A DNA stretch of 64,000 nucleotides from UMGS1766 sp963597355. Lineage in GTDB: Bacteria > Bacillota > Clostridia > Oscillospirales > Oscillospiraceae. The position numbers and the translations under genes were made by a program. Positions 31,593 through 40,138 of this stretch are shown here, one piece after another (position 1 is the stretch's first letter; every line of letters starts with the position of its first letter). Under the pieces are notes generated by a model. That model was not told where the DNA came from. It was given only the letters and a program-made list of their open reading frames with translations, and did not search any database. The DNA lies in assembly GCA_963597355.1 (NCBI GenBank), contig CAVBPR010000018.1, positions 124,001 to 188,000 of the forward strand, written 5' to 3'.

Positions 31593-33005
31593 ATGGAAAA
31601 CAATCGTATGATCAATCAGGAGCAGATGCTTCATCCGGATTACTCTCAGCAGCTGCGGGACATTTTGCGCAGCAACAAGACACCGAAGGCGTTTCAGCAG
31701 CAGCTTTCCGGCTACCATGAAAATGACATTGCAGCGGCACTGGAACAATTGACCCCCCAGGAGCGGAAGCAGGTGTTCCAGATGCTGAATGTGGACACAC
31801 TGGCAGAGGTTTTGCCCTATGTGGATGCGGAGGATCATTTTCTGGGGGAGCTGAGCTTGCGCAAGCGAGTGGATGTGCTGGGGAAAATGGATGCGGATCT
31901 GGCGGTGGATTATCTGAAGTTGCTGAGCAGCGAGGAAAAGAACACCATCGTCGAGCTGATGGACGAGGAGAAACGCCAGGAGCTGTCCCGTCTGTGGGCG
32001 TATTCCGAGGATGAAATCGGCAGCGTCATGACGACGAACTTCATTGCCATACCGGCGGATTTGTCGGTAAAGGAAGCGATGCACAGTCTGATTGCCCAGG
32101 CGGCGGACAACGACAATATTTCCACTATTTATGTCTCTGCGCAGGACGGAACCTTTTACGGCGCAATCGATTTGCAGGACCTGATTGTTGCCAGAGAGGG
32201 AACCGCGCTGGAAAGCATCATCACCACGTCTTATCCCTATCTCTATGCGCAGGAACGAATTGAGGACTGCATCCCCAGAATTCAGGATTATTCGGAGGAT
32301 TCCATTCCTGTGCTGGATCAGGACAACCGGCTGCTGGGCGTGATTACCGCGCAGGACTTCATGCAGGTTGTGGATGACGAATTGAGCGATGACTATGCGA
32401 AGTTGGCAGGTCTGGCATCGGAAGAAGATTTGAAAGAACCGCTCACCCAGAGCATTCGCAAACGGTTGCCCTGGCTGATGGTTCTGCTGGGACTGGGTCT
32501 TGTCGTGTCCAGCGTGGTTGGTCTTTTCGAGGCGGTTGTGGCGCAGATCACCCTGATTATCTGCTTCCAGTCCCTGGTTCTGGATATGGCAGGCAACGTG
32601 GGAACTCAGTCGCTGGCAGTTACAATTCGTGTGCTGATGGACAGCAGTCTGGAAGGACATCAGAAGGCGAAGCTGGTGTGGAAGGAATCCAAGGTAGGTC
32701 TTGCAAATGGCTTGATTCTCGGCGTGGCGTCCTTTGCCCTGATCGGCTTATACCTCTGGCTGCTGAAGGGACAGGCGGTCACTCTTTCCTTTGCCATTTC
32801 AGCCTGTATCGGCCTGGCGCTGGTGCTGTCCATGCTCCTTTCCAGCATTACCGGCACGGTCATTCCGATTTTCTTCAAGGCAATCAAGGTAGATCCTGCC
32901 GTAGCATCCGGCCCGCTGATCACAACGGTGAACGACCTGGTTGCAGTGGTGACCTACTACGGTCTTGCATGGCTGCTGCTGATTGAAGTGTTCCGTCTGG
33001 TGTGA
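31593..33005 (+). CDS. mgtE: Magnesium transporter MgtE
   Basis: The 470-residue protein has the MgtE N domain (residues about 25-150, AALEQLTPQERKQVFQML), two CBS domains (about 150-270, including TTNFIAIPADLSVKEAM and ITAQDF) and five membrane helices (from about 290). The membrane part has the pore stretch CFQSLVLDMAGNVGTQSLAV. MgtE channels close when cytoplasmic magnesium rises. The ATG at 31593 follows GGAGGT. Transcription likely depends on the attenuator upstream. Confidence 0.96.
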   Translation: MENNRMINQEQMLHPDYSQQLRDILRSNKTPKAFQQQLSGYHENDIAAALEQLTPQERKQVFQMLNVDTLAEVLPYVDAEDHFLGELSLRKRVDVLGKMDADLAVDYLKLLSSEEKNTIVELMDEEKRQELSRLWAYSEDEIGSVMTTNFIAIPADLSVKEAMHSLIAQAADNDNISTIYVSAQDGTFYGAIDLQDLIVAREGTALESIITTSYPYLYAQERIEDCIPRIQDYSEDSIPVLDQDNRLLGVITAQDFMQVVDDELSDDYAKLAGLASEEDLKEPLTQSIRKRLPWLMVLLGLGLVVSSVVGLFEAVVAQITLIICFQSLVLDMAGNVGTQSLAVTIRVLMDSSLEGHQKAKLVWKESKVGLANGLILGVASFALIGLYLWLLKGQAVTLSFAISACIGLALVLSMLLSSITGTVIPIFFKAIKVDPAVASGPLITTVNDLVAVVTYYGLAWLLLIEVFRLV

Positions 33006-33058
33006 CGGCTGCACAAAAGATGAAATTGTGAAAACGGAAACTACAGCATTTTTTCCCT

Positions 33059-33088
33059 TTGACAGAGCGGGAAAAATTGTGCTAAGAT
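33059..33088 (+). promoter_or_regulatory. Promoter in front of a terminator, upstream of the MATE gene
   Basis: TTGACA and TAAGAT are 18 bases apart. Transcription would start near 33095, only about 11 bases before the terminator stem at 33106. Confidence 0.6.
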
Positions 33089-33105
33089 AACTCCACCGAG
33101 TTGCG

Positions 33106-33147
33106 AAAAGCGTAAATCCAGGAATGGATTTGCGCTTTTCTTTTTTT
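33106..33147 (+). terminator. Terminator between mgtE and the MATE gene
   Basis: AAAAGCGTAAATCCA pairs with TGGATTTGCGCTTTT around a four-base loop, followed by CTTTTTTTG. It lies between the promoter at 33059-33088 and the MATE gene. Confidence 0.85.
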
Positions 33148-33173
33148 GTTTCATGTTTTTAGGAGGGAGCTTC

Positions 33174-34550
33174 ATGGAAGCAAATCAAAAAATGGCAGAG
33201 ATGCCGGTTCAGAAACTGTTGTTGAATATGGGAATTCCCATGATTCTGTCCATGATGCTGCAGGCGGCCTACAACATTGTGGACAGCGCCTTTGTTGCGA
33301 ATATGCCAAGGGGTGGAGAGGCGGCGCTGAACGCGCTTACCTTAGCTTTTCCGGTGCAGATGCTGATGGTGGCGGTGGCAATTGGTACCGGCGTGGGGAC
33401 AAACGCGCTTCTGGCCCGCACGTTGGGACAGGGAAACCGAAAGAAAGCCAGTCAGGTGGCGGGCAACGGCGTGTTTCTGGCATGGATCATCAGCGGGTTA
33501 TGCATCCTGTTTGGAATAGTCGGTGTGAGACTATATATCTCGTCCCAGACGACAAACGAAGAGATTTTCTCTTTGGCGGTGGATTATCTGCGCATTTGCT
33601 GCGTGGTTCCCTTTGGAATCGTTTTCTTTTCTCTGTTTGAAAAACTGCTTCAGGCAACCGGCCGCTCGCTGTATTCCACCATTGCTCAGGTGTCCGGTGC
33701 GGTGACCAACATAATCTTTGATCCGATCTTGATCTACGGTTTATTCGGCTTGCCGGCCCTTGGAGTGCGGGGAGCGGCTTATGCAACAGTGCTGGGACAG
33801 TTGGTGTCCTGTCTGGTGGGATGCTTCTTCCATCTGCGGCTGAATCGGGAATGGGAAAAGGGAATTTCCTGGTGGAGACCATCCTGGAGAATCATTCGGG
33901 AGATTTATTCCATTGGTCTGCCGGCGATCATTGCCCAGTCGCTTATGTCGGTGATGACCTATGCGCTCAATCTGATTTTTGTCCGTATCGATGAGGCGGT
34001 GGTGACAGCCTATGGACTGTACTATAAAATTCAGCAGTTTGTCCTTTTTGCTGCCTTTGGTTTGCGGGATGCAATCACGCCGGTGCTTTCGTTTAACTAT
34101 GGACGCGGTGATGGGAAGCGAGTGAAGGACAGCATTCGTTGGGGAATGAGATATACGGTTATTATTATGGTTGCCGGGCTGATTCTTGTGGAGGCACTTG
34201 CCAATCCGCTGGCACATGTTTTTGGCCTGTCCGGCCTGACGGAGCGGCTTTGCATTCAGGCAATCCGCATTGTGTCCCTGAGTTTTCTGTTTGCCGGAAT
34301 CAACGTTGCGTTTCAGGGAATTTTTCAGGCGCTGGATTGCGGAATCGAATCGCTGGTGCTGTCCTTGCTGCGGCAGGTGGTGGTGATTCTGCCGATCGCC
34401 TGGTGGTTTAGCTGCGTGGCAATGAAAGATGCGGCATTGACCGGGCTTGTCTGGTGGAGCTTTTTGATTGCGGAAGCGGTGACGGCAACGGTTGCCTGGT
34501 GGATGATGCGAAGAATCCGGACGAACCGAATTTCAACGCTTATAGGGTGA
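33174..34550 (+). CDS. MATE-family multidrug/cation exporter
   Basis: The 458-residue membrane protein has 12 helices in two halves. Features are LLLNMGIPMILSMMLQAAYNIVDSAFVA and the second-half IYSIGLPAIIAQSLMSVMTYALN, which mark the MATE repeat. Members export drugs or metabolites using sodium or proton gradients; the substrate is unknown. The ATG at 33174 with AGGAGGG upstream is preferred to an in-frame ATG 21 bases earlier. The gene lies just after a terminator, so it may be made only on read-through. Confidence 0.94.
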   Translation: MEANQKMAEMPVQKLLLNMGIPMILSMMLQAAYNIVDSAFVANMPRGGEAALNALTLAFPVQMLMVAVAIGTGVGTNALLARTLGQGNRKKASQVAGNGVFLAWIISGLCILFGIVGVRLYISSQTTNEEIFSLAVDYLRICCVVPFGIVFFSLFEKLLQATGRSLYSTIAQVSGAVTNIIFDPILIYGLFGLPALGVRGAAYATVLGQLVSCLVGCFFHLRLNREWEKGISWWRPSWRIIREIYSIGLPAIIAQSLMSVMTYALNLIFVRIDEAVVTAYGLYYKIQQFVLFAAFGLRDAITPVLSFNYGRGDGKRVKDSIRWGMRYTVIIMVAGLILVEALANPLAHVFGLSGLTERLCIQAIRIVSLSFLFAGINVAFQGIFQALDCGIESLVLSLLRQVVVILPIAWWFSCVAMKDAALTGLVWWSFLIAEAVTATVAWWMMRRIRTNRISTLIG

Positions 34551-34576
34551 CATTTCGCTGTTTTGTGTCACTTTTC
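34547..34576 (+). terminator. Weak terminator after the MATE gene
   Basis: GTGACA and TGTCAC pair across a 13-base loop, followed by TTTTC. The stem is short, so this is tentative. Confidence 0.4.
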
Positions 34577-34653
34577 TGAAAAAGTCTAGTTTTTAAAGAC
34601 GAATATTATGGGGGTTCTTGTGCAAGTGCCACTAGAGGCAGACTTTCCTGCTT

Positions 34654-34662
34654 TGCTATAAT
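34654..34662 (+). promoter_or_regulatory. Extended -10 promoter of the dehydrogenase gene
   Basis: TGCTATAAT is a consensus -10 with the TGn extension; no clear -35 box is present. It lies 40 bases before the start codon. Confidence 0.55.
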
Positions 34663-34702
34663 CGTGTCAATCCAGATTAAATACCATGAAGGAGCGATTA
34701 CG

Positions 34703-35647
34703 ATGAAAATTCAGAATGTAGTTCTGGTCGGCGGCGGTGTGCTGGGCAGCCAGATTGCTTATCAGACGGCTTATGCCGGCTTTCACACCACAATCTATTT
34801 GCGCAGCGAGGCTTCCATTGAGCGCACCAAGCCGAAGGTGGAGCGGCTGCACAGCATTTATCAGGCAGAGCTGACGGCAGCAAAGCAGAACGGAGGCCCG
34901 GTGAGCCGTGGTCTTGTGTTCAATGAGACAGATCTGTCCAAGGTGGACTTTGACCAGCTGCTGGCAAATGCCGATCGGGCATACAATGAACTGGATTACT
35001 GCACCGATCTTGCTGAGGCGGTTAAGGACGCCGACCTTGTCATTGAGGCTCTGGCAGAGAATCCGGAAGCAAAGATCGAGTTCTATCAGAAGATGCAGGA
35101 TCTTTTGCCGGAAAAAACCATCATTGCAACCAACTCCAGCACCCTGTTGCCCAGCGTTCTGGCGGAGTCTACCGGCCGTCCGGAGAAGTTCCTGGCACTG
35201 CATTTCGCCAACAGCATCTGGAGAGGCAACACCGCCGAAATTATGGGTCATGCCGGAACCGATCAGGCAGCCTATGATCAGGTGGTTGAGTTTGCAGTTC
35301 AGATCGGCATGATTCCGCTGAAGCTGAAAAAGGAGCAGCCGGGCTATATTCTGAACACCCTGCTGGTTCCCTTCCTGAGCGCGGCAGAATACCTCCTGGT
35401 CAATGATATCTCCGATGTTGAGACCATTGATAAAACATGGATGCTGGCCACCGGTGCACCCATGGGCCCGTTCCGCATTCTGGATGTTGTCGGCATCACC
35501 ACGGCATATAACATTGCCTGCAACTATCCGGATGCCAAGGATCCGACCTCTCTCCACGGCCGCATTGCAAAGCTGCTGAAGGAAGAGTACATCGACAAGG
35601 GCAAGACCGGCATCAACGCCGGTGAGGGCTTCTACAAGTACAAATAA
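34703..35647 (+). CDS. 3-hydroxyacyl-CoA dehydrogenase family protein
   Basis: The 314-residue protein has an N-terminal NAD-binding fold (VVLVGGGVLGSQIAYQTA, GxGxxG pattern as GGGVLG), the LVIEALAENPEAK strand and the catalytic-His stretch ALHFANSIWRGNTAEIMGH, then a helical 3HCDH domain (GYILNTLLVPFLSAAEYLL). It would oxidise a 3-hydroxyacyl-CoA or a related 3-hydroxyacid; the HFANSIW sequence differs from the HFFNP of classic butyrate enzymes. The ATG at 34703 follows AAGGAG. It is transcribed alone, with biased codons suggesting high expression. No butyrate genes are next to it. Confidence 0.88.
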   Translation: MKIQNVVLVGGGVLGSQIAYQTAYAGFHTTIYLRSEASIERTKPKVERLHSIYQAELTAAKQNGGPVSRGLVFNETDLSKVDFDQLLANADRAYNELDYCTDLAEAVKDADLVIEALAENPEAKIEFYQKMQDLLPEKTIIATNSSTLLPSVLAESTGRPEKFLALHFANSIWRGNTAEIMGHAGTDQAAYDQVVEFAVQIGMIPLKLKKEQPGYILNTLLVPFLSAAEYLLVNDISDVETIDKTWMLATGAPMGPFRILDVVGITTAYNIACNYPDAKDPTSLHGRIAKLLKEEYIDKGKTGINAGEGFYKYK

Positions 35648-35664
35648 GTGGCACAATCAACAAT

Positions 35665-35706
35665 GCGCCCTGCTTCCATTTATGGAAGCAGGGCGCGTTT
35701 GTGTTG
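35665..35706 (+). terminator. Terminator shared by convergent genes
   Basis: GCGCCCTGCTTCCA pairs with TGGAAGCAGGGCGC around four bases. It lies between the dehydrogenase gene and the converging peptidase gene and probably serves both. Confidence 0.8.
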
Positions 35707-35710
35707 TGGT

Positions 35711-36601
35711 TTATTGCCCCAGATATTCCTCCAGGCATACTCCCTGTTGATAAATATCGGCGGCAAGCTCTTTTCCTACGTAGCGGTAGTGCCAGGCCTC
35801 GTAATCTGTTCCGGTGATGTCGGTTTTCCCTTCCGGATAGCGAAGAATAAAGCCGTATTTCCATGCGTTTTCCGCCAGCCAGGGGTATACCTGATAGCCT
35901 GCGGAATGGATTCCATCCGCATTGATGTCCACGGCCAGGCCACTTTGATGTTCGCTGCATCCTACGGCGTTTACCCACTTCAGAGCCTCGGTTTCCGCCG
36001 CGCTTTGACTCATACCCTGATTAACGAAGGACTGGATTTTTTCATCCATCAGGCTTTGCTGCTTTTCTGCGGTGCGAAAGCCGGAGGCTACAATGGCATA
36101 AATGCCTTCTGCCTGGGCATCCTCCAGCATTTGCTGCAAATCGGTCATCATTACGGTGGCCACCTGCTGGCCGTTGTCCAGCTCCGTCAGGGGAATATCG
36201 TATCCGTCGGGGAGCGGGTGGGTGCTGTTAACAAGAATCGCCAGGTCAACACCATCCACCACATGGGAATTGACCGCCTCCGAAGCAGAAGCGCTGGATT
36301 GCGCCGCATCGGATCCATCGGGCGCAGCGGCGGAGGTGTCGGCGGTCTCTGCTTGAGAAGCAGAGGGATCGGATGCGTCCGCTGAGGAAACCTCGGATGT
36401 ATTTACAGAGGAAGTGGCATTGCCTGAAGAGGATGCGCTGGTGTCCGGATGCGACTGCAGCAGCGGCAGTACATGGGGAAAGGCGATGGCAGCGGCAATG
36501 AAAATGACAACAGGAATCAGAATCGCAAGGACGATCTTGTGTTTTCCGCCCTTTTTTGTCCGGCGCTCCTGACTGCGGCGGGGAGAGTGGTTTGAATCCA
36601 T
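35711..36601 (-). CDS. VanY-type D-alanyl-D-alanine carboxypeptidase
   Basis: The 296-residue protein has a basic N-terminus, one membrane helix (about residues 22-45), a Ser/Ala-rich linker (to about 120) and a peptidase M15B domain. The zinc residues appear in SEHQSGLAVDI (HxxxxxxD) and in EAWHYRYVG, with SGFRTAEKQ before them. It should trim the terminal D-Ala of peptidoglycan stems outside the cell. The ATG at 36601 follows AAAGGAG. It follows the helicase gene by 48 bases and may be co-transcribed. Confidence 0.93.
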   Translation of the reverse strand: MDSNHSPRRSQERRTKKGGKHKIVLAILIPVVIFIAAAIAFPHVLPLLQSHPDTSASSSGNATSSVNTSEVSSADASDPSASQAETADTSAAAPDGSDAAQSSASASEAVNSHVVDGVDLAILVNSTHPLPDGYDIPLTELDNGQQVATVMMTDLQQMLEDAQAEGIYAIVASGFRTAEKQQSLMDEKIQSFVNQGMSQSAAETEALKWVNAVGCSEHQSGLAVDINADGIHSAGYQVYPWLAENAWKYGFILRYPEGKTDITGTDYEAWHYRYVGKELAADIYQQGVCLEEYLGQ

Positions 36602-36649
36602 AAAAGAGGCTCCTTTCCAATTAACTTATGGAATGAAACGGAAAAGGAA

Positions 36650-37831
36650 TCAATTTGCATTCAATAACATCAGGCAGCCGTCCTTGTCATATTTCAGCAC
36701 CTGCAGATCCATCTTTTGATTGTTGGCGATTTCATCCATTTTAATCTGATCGGTGACCGAGGCAACAAAGGTGTATGCAACGCCGTGACGCTTTGCCCGG
36801 CCGGTGCGGCCGATGCGATGGACGTAATACTCCTGCTCGTCGGGAACGTCATAGTTGAAAACCGCATCGACGTCGTCGATGTCCAGTCCACGGGCGGCAA
36901 CATCGGTAGCGACCAGAACGCGCAGTTCACCGTTGCGGAAGTGCTTGAGGGTTTTCTCCCGGTTTTTCTGGGGAATATCCCCGTGAATCGGAGCGCAGGA
37001 AAAGCCGTGCATTTTCAGCATGGCCGCCAGACGGTCGGTCATGTTCTTGGTGTTGCAGAAGGCAATTGCCCGTTCATAGCCGCCGTTTTGGAGCAAAGCG
37101 ACCATGGTGGACAGTTTTTGCTCTCTGTTGTCCAGCTCAATGCGATATTGCTGGATGTCCGGACGGTTATTTTCCACAGGACGGACGGTGATTTCTACCG
37201 GATCCCGCTGATAGACCCAGGAAATGTCCATCACCTCCCGGGAGATGGTTGCGGAGAACAGTCCCAGATTGCGGCGCTGAGGCATCATGTCCAAAATGCG
37301 GGTTACCTCTTCGATGAAACCCATATCCAGCATGCGGTCTGCCTCGTCCAGAGTGACGGTCTGTACGGTGTTCAGCTTGACGGTGTGGCGCTTAATATGG
37401 TCCATCAGCCGACCGGGAGTTGCCACAATAATTTGCGGCTTTTTCTTCAGTTGGGTAATCTGCTTTTCAATGGGCTGGCCGCCGTAGAGACAGGTGCAGC
37501 GAACCCCCTCTTTATAACTGCACAAAATGCGCATTTCATCCACAATCTGGAGGGCCAGCTCCCGCGTAGGCGCCAACACCAGTGCCTGCACTGCATTGAG
37601 GTCGGGATCAATATGCTCTACCATGGGAATGCCGAAGGCAAAGGTTTTTCCGGTTCCTGTGGGTGCCTTGGCAATGACATCCTTCCATTCCAGAAGGCTG
37701 GGAATGCTACCGCCCTGCACCGGAGTGGCCATGGTGTAGCCCTTGTCCCCCAGAGCCCGCATCAGTTCCGGTGAAAGACCCAGCGAATCATAACGAATAT
37801 TTTCATCAACTTCAACGCCGTTGATTTCCAT
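36650..37831 (-). CDS. DEAD-box RNA helicase
   Basis: The 393-residue protein has all the DEAD-box motifs: the Q motif region (LMRALGDKGYTMATPVQ), APTGTGKT (motif I), LAPTRELALQI (Ia), TPGRL, DEADRM (II), FSAT (III), IAFCNTKN (IV), VATDVAARGLDID (V) and HRIGRTGR (VI). It unwinds RNA duplexes, probably in ribosome assembly or mRNA turnover. There is no long C-terminal extension, so it is of the short RhlE/CshB-like type. It is preceded by its own promoter. Confidence 0.95.
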   Translation of the reverse strand: MEINGVEVDENIRYDSLGLSPELMRALGDKGYTMATPVQGGSIPSLLEWKDVIAKAPTGTGKTFAFGIPMVEHIDPDLNAVQALVLAPTRELALQIVDEMRILCSYKEGVRCTCLYGGQPIEKQITQLKKKPQIIVATPGRLMDHIKRHTVKLNTVQTVTLDEADRMLDMGFIEEVTRILDMMPQRRNLGLFSATISREVMDISWVYQRDPVEITVRPVENNRPDIQQYRIELDNREQKLSTMVALLQNGGYERAIAFCNTKNMTDRLAAMLKMHGFSCAPIHGDIPQKNREKTLKHFRNGELRVLVATDVAARGLDIDDVDAVFNYDVPDEQEYYVHRIGRTGRAKRHGVAYTFVASVTDQIKMDEIANNQKMDLQVLKYDKDGCLMLLNAN

Positions 37832-37871
37832 GCTTTTAATTCCTTTCTATGATCAAACGTAATTCCTTTTC

Positions 37872-37900
37872 ATTCTATCATAGCGTGCAGGTGCTTGCAA
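37872..37900 (-). promoter_or_regulatory. Promoter of the helicase gene
   Basis: On the minus strand TTGCAA and TAGAAT are 17 bases apart, 41 bases before the start codon. Confidence 0.65.
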
Positions 37901-37932
37901 GGCAACGAGGGGCCTTTTTGAGCAGAAGAATC

Positions 37933-37975
37933 TTGCCAAGTGTCTTGACAAATGTTATACTGTCACGATAGACAG
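37933..37975 (+). promoter_or_regulatory. niaR promoter with two TGTC/GACA operator repeats
   Basis: TTGCCA and TATACT are 17 bases apart. TGTCTTGACA (37941-37950) lies in the spacer and CTGTCACGATAGACAG (37960-37975) lies at the start of transcription. NiaR repressors are known to bind TGTC/GACA-type palindromes, so self-repression by niacin-bound NiaR is likely; that part is inference. Confidence 0.65.
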
Positions 37976-38017
37976 CTATACAAAGAAACCGATGGTGACA
38001 CAAAGGAGCGGATTGTC

Positions 38018-38530
38018 ATGAACGCAGATCAGCGGAGGGAAGCGATTTCGGATCGATTAAAGGGAGCGGACGGCCCGATCAGTGCAACGGCTCTGGCACG
38101 GGAATTTGGCGTCAGCCGCCAGATCATTGTGGGGGACATCGCACTGCTCCGCGCAGGGGGACAGCCGATTTCTGCTACACCCCGGGGATACATCCGGGAT
38201 CAGATTGGCGGCGGAGTGCTGCATACAGTTGCGGTACAGCATCCGGACTGCGAAATGGAGCGCGAACTTTTGATCTGTGTGGATAATGGCTGTACGGTGG
38301 TGGATGTTGTGGTGGAACATCCGGTGTACGGTCAGTTGGTGGGACAATTGCAGCTGTCCTCCCGTTATGATGTGGAGCAGTTTTTAAATCGAACCCGCTC
38401 CGGCAGCGCAAAACCCCTGAGCGACCTGACGGGAGGGATTCACCTGCATCGGCTGCGCTGCCCCAGCGAGGAGGCATACCAGAGGGTATGTCAGCAGCTG
38501 GATCAGGCAGGCTTTTTGCTCAAAGATTAA
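38018..38530 (+). CDS. niaR: Niacin-responsive repressor NiaR (YrxA)
   Basis: The 170-residue protein has an HTH_11 winged helix (ISATALAREFGVSRQIIVGDIALLRAGG) and the C-terminal 3H domain, named for three conserved histidines visible here in AVQHPDCEM, VVVEHPVYG and GGIHLHRL. It represses NAD precursor genes when niacin is plentiful. The ATG at 38018 follows AAAGGAG; the frame extends upstream into the operator. It stands alone between a promoter and a terminator; nadE lies 14 kb away. Confidence 0.94.
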   Translation: MNADQRREAISDRLKGADGPISATALAREFGVSRQIIVGDIALLRAGGQPISATPRGYIRDQIGGGVLHTVAVQHPDCEMERELLICVDNGCTVVDVVVEHPVYGQLVGQLQLSSRYDVEQFLNRTRSGSAKPLSDLTGGIHLHRLRCPSEEAYQRVCQQLDQAGFLLKD

Positions 38531-38548
38531 TATCGTTTAACGGGTATG

Positions 38549-38585
38549 GAAAGGTGTGCTTTTGGGGCACACCTTTCTTATTCTT
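38549..38585 (+). terminator. Terminator of niaR
   Basis: AAAGGTGTGC pairs with GCACACCTTT around six bases, followed by CTTATTCTTT. Confidence 0.8.
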
Positions 38586-38599
38586 TCATGGGAAAATCC

Positions 38600-38628
38600 T
38601 TGTACCGGGAAGGGAAAGATGGTATACT
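38600..38628 (+). promoter_or_regulatory. Promoter of the miaB-mutS operon
   Basis: TTGTAC and TATACT are 17 bases apart, 68 bases before the miaB start. Confidence 0.65.
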
Positions 38629-38696
38629 GATCTATCATGGATAATTGCGGCAATGCGCCCTTTTACAAAGGCTGCGGCCGGTTTGGAGGATTTTTC

Positions 38697-40112
38697 TTGG
38701 AGCGAAAAAATATCATGATTCCCGCGGAGGAGCTGGAGGAACAGAGAGAATACTGTTCCCGCGTGAGAGCGTTCAGCATGGATCGCCCGACGCAGCCCCT
38801 TGCGATGGTAGATACCTATGGTTGTCAGCAGAACGAGGCGGATTCGGAACAGATCCGCGGTCTGTTGGAAGAGATGGGCTATGCCTTTACGGAAGAAGAG
38901 GCAGAGGCAGATGTGATTGTGATCAATACCTGCGCAGTGCGGGAACACGCGGAGATGCGGGTGCTGGGCAACGTAGGGGCATTGACTCACACAAAGAAGA
39001 AAAAGCCGGATCAGGTGATTTGCCTGTGCGGGTGCGCAATGCAGGAGCCTCACATGGCGGAAAAGATTCGCAAGTCCTTCCGCCATGTGGATCTGGTGTT
39101 CGGCCCCCACGTGCTGTGGAAATTTCCCCAGTTTCTCTTTGAGGTGCTGACCCGTCACGCACGGGTGTTTTCCACCGAACCCAGCGACGGAACCATTGCC
39201 GAGGGTTTGCCGGTGGTGCGGCAGGGTAATTTGAAGGCCTGGGTTTCCATTATGTATGGCTGCAACAATTTCTGCACCTACTGCATCGTGCCCTATGTTC
39301 GCGGACGGGAGCGTTCCCGCGATCCCCAGCGCATTTTAAACGAGGTGCGGCAGTTGGTGGAAGAGGGGTATAAAGACATTACCCTTCTGGGGCAAAATGT
39401 GAATTCCTACGGCAAGGATTTGGGGCTGGACATGGATTTTGCCGATCTGCTGAAAGCCTGCAACGATATTCCCGGCGAATTTCTGCTCCGTTTTATGACC
39501 TCGCATCCGAAGGACGCAACGCAGAAGCTGTTTGAAACCATGGCGGCATGCGAGAAGGTGGCGCCTTGCCTCCACCTGCCGGTACAGGCGGGCAACGATC
39601 GGGTGCTGAAGGCGATGAACCGGCATTATGACTCTGCGCAGTATCTGGATCAGATTCGCCGGCTGCGGGAACTGATTCCCGACATTGTCCTCACCAGCGA
39701 CATTATTGTCGGTTTCCCGGGGGAGACAACGGAGGAATTCGAGGACACCCTGCGGCTGATTGAGCAGGTGCGCTATGAAGCGCTGTTTACCTTTATTTAT
39801 TCCCCCAGAGAAGGCACACCGGCGGCAAAAATGGAAGATGTGCTGAGCAAGGAAGAAAAAAGCGCAAATTTCCAGCGGCTCGTGGAGCGGCAGAACCAGA
39901 TCAGCGCCGAAAAACACGCGGCCTACGTGGGAAAAACGCTGCGGGTGCTGGTAGATGGCAGGGATACTGACGGAAAGCATGCCCTGACCGGCCGCACCGA
40001 TGGAGGTCGACTGGTTCATATCGATGGAGACGAGCGGCTGATTGGCGGATTCCATCGCTGTAAAATCACCCGATCTTCCAATTGGGCGCTGTTTGGCGAA
40101 ATCGTAGACTAA
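38697..40112 (+). CDS. miaB: tRNA-2-methylthio-N6-isopentenyladenosine37 methylthiotransferase MiaB
   Basis: The 471-residue enzyme adds a methylthio group to i6A37 in tRNA. It has the N-terminal UPF0004 domain with three cluster cysteines (TYGCQQNEAD, NTCAVREHAE, CLCGCAMQE), a radical SAM domain with CNNFCTYC and IVPYVRGRERSR, and a C-terminal TRAM domain. The start is a TTG at 38697: GGAGGA is seven bases upstream, whereas the ATG six codons later is too far from it. miaA, which makes its substrate, lies in the same cluster. Confidence 0.96.
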   Translation: MERKNIMIPAEELEEQREYCSRVRAFSMDRPTQPLAMVDTYGCQQNEADSEQIRGLLEEMGYAFTEEEAEADVIVINTCAVREHAEMRVLGNVGALTHTKKKKPDQVICLCGCAMQEPHMAEKIRKSFRHVDLVFGPHVLWKFPQFLFEVLTRHARVFSTEPSDGTIAEGLPVVRQGNLKAWVSIMYGCNNFCTYCIVPYVRGRERSRDPQRILNEVRQLVEEGYKDITLLGQNVNSYGKDLGLDMDFADLLKACNDIPGEFLLRFMTSHPKDATQKLFETMAACEKVAPCLHLPVQAGNDRVLKAMNRHYDSAQYLDQIRRLRELIPDIVLTSDIIVGFPGETTEEFEDTLRLIEQVRYEALFTFIYSPREGTPAAKMEDVLSKEEKSANFQRLVERQNQISAEKHAAYVGKTLRVLVDGRDTDGKHALTGRTDGGRLVHIDGDERLIGGFHRCKITRSSNWALFGEIVD

Positions 40113-40138
40113 AACCCGAATAGAATAGGAGGGGGCTC

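Noticed and set aside
31382..31720. 112-codon frame overlapping the mgtE leader and the start of mgtE
   Set aside because: It runs through the terminator and into mgtE in another frame and begins at a GTG inside the ribosome site of the better-supported 25-codon leader ORF.
34597..34640. Sigma-54 type promoter before the hydroxyacyl-CoA dehydrogenase gene
   Set aside because: TGGCAC/TTGC-like pieces are present but with wrong order and spacing; an extended -10 sigma-A promoter explains the region better.
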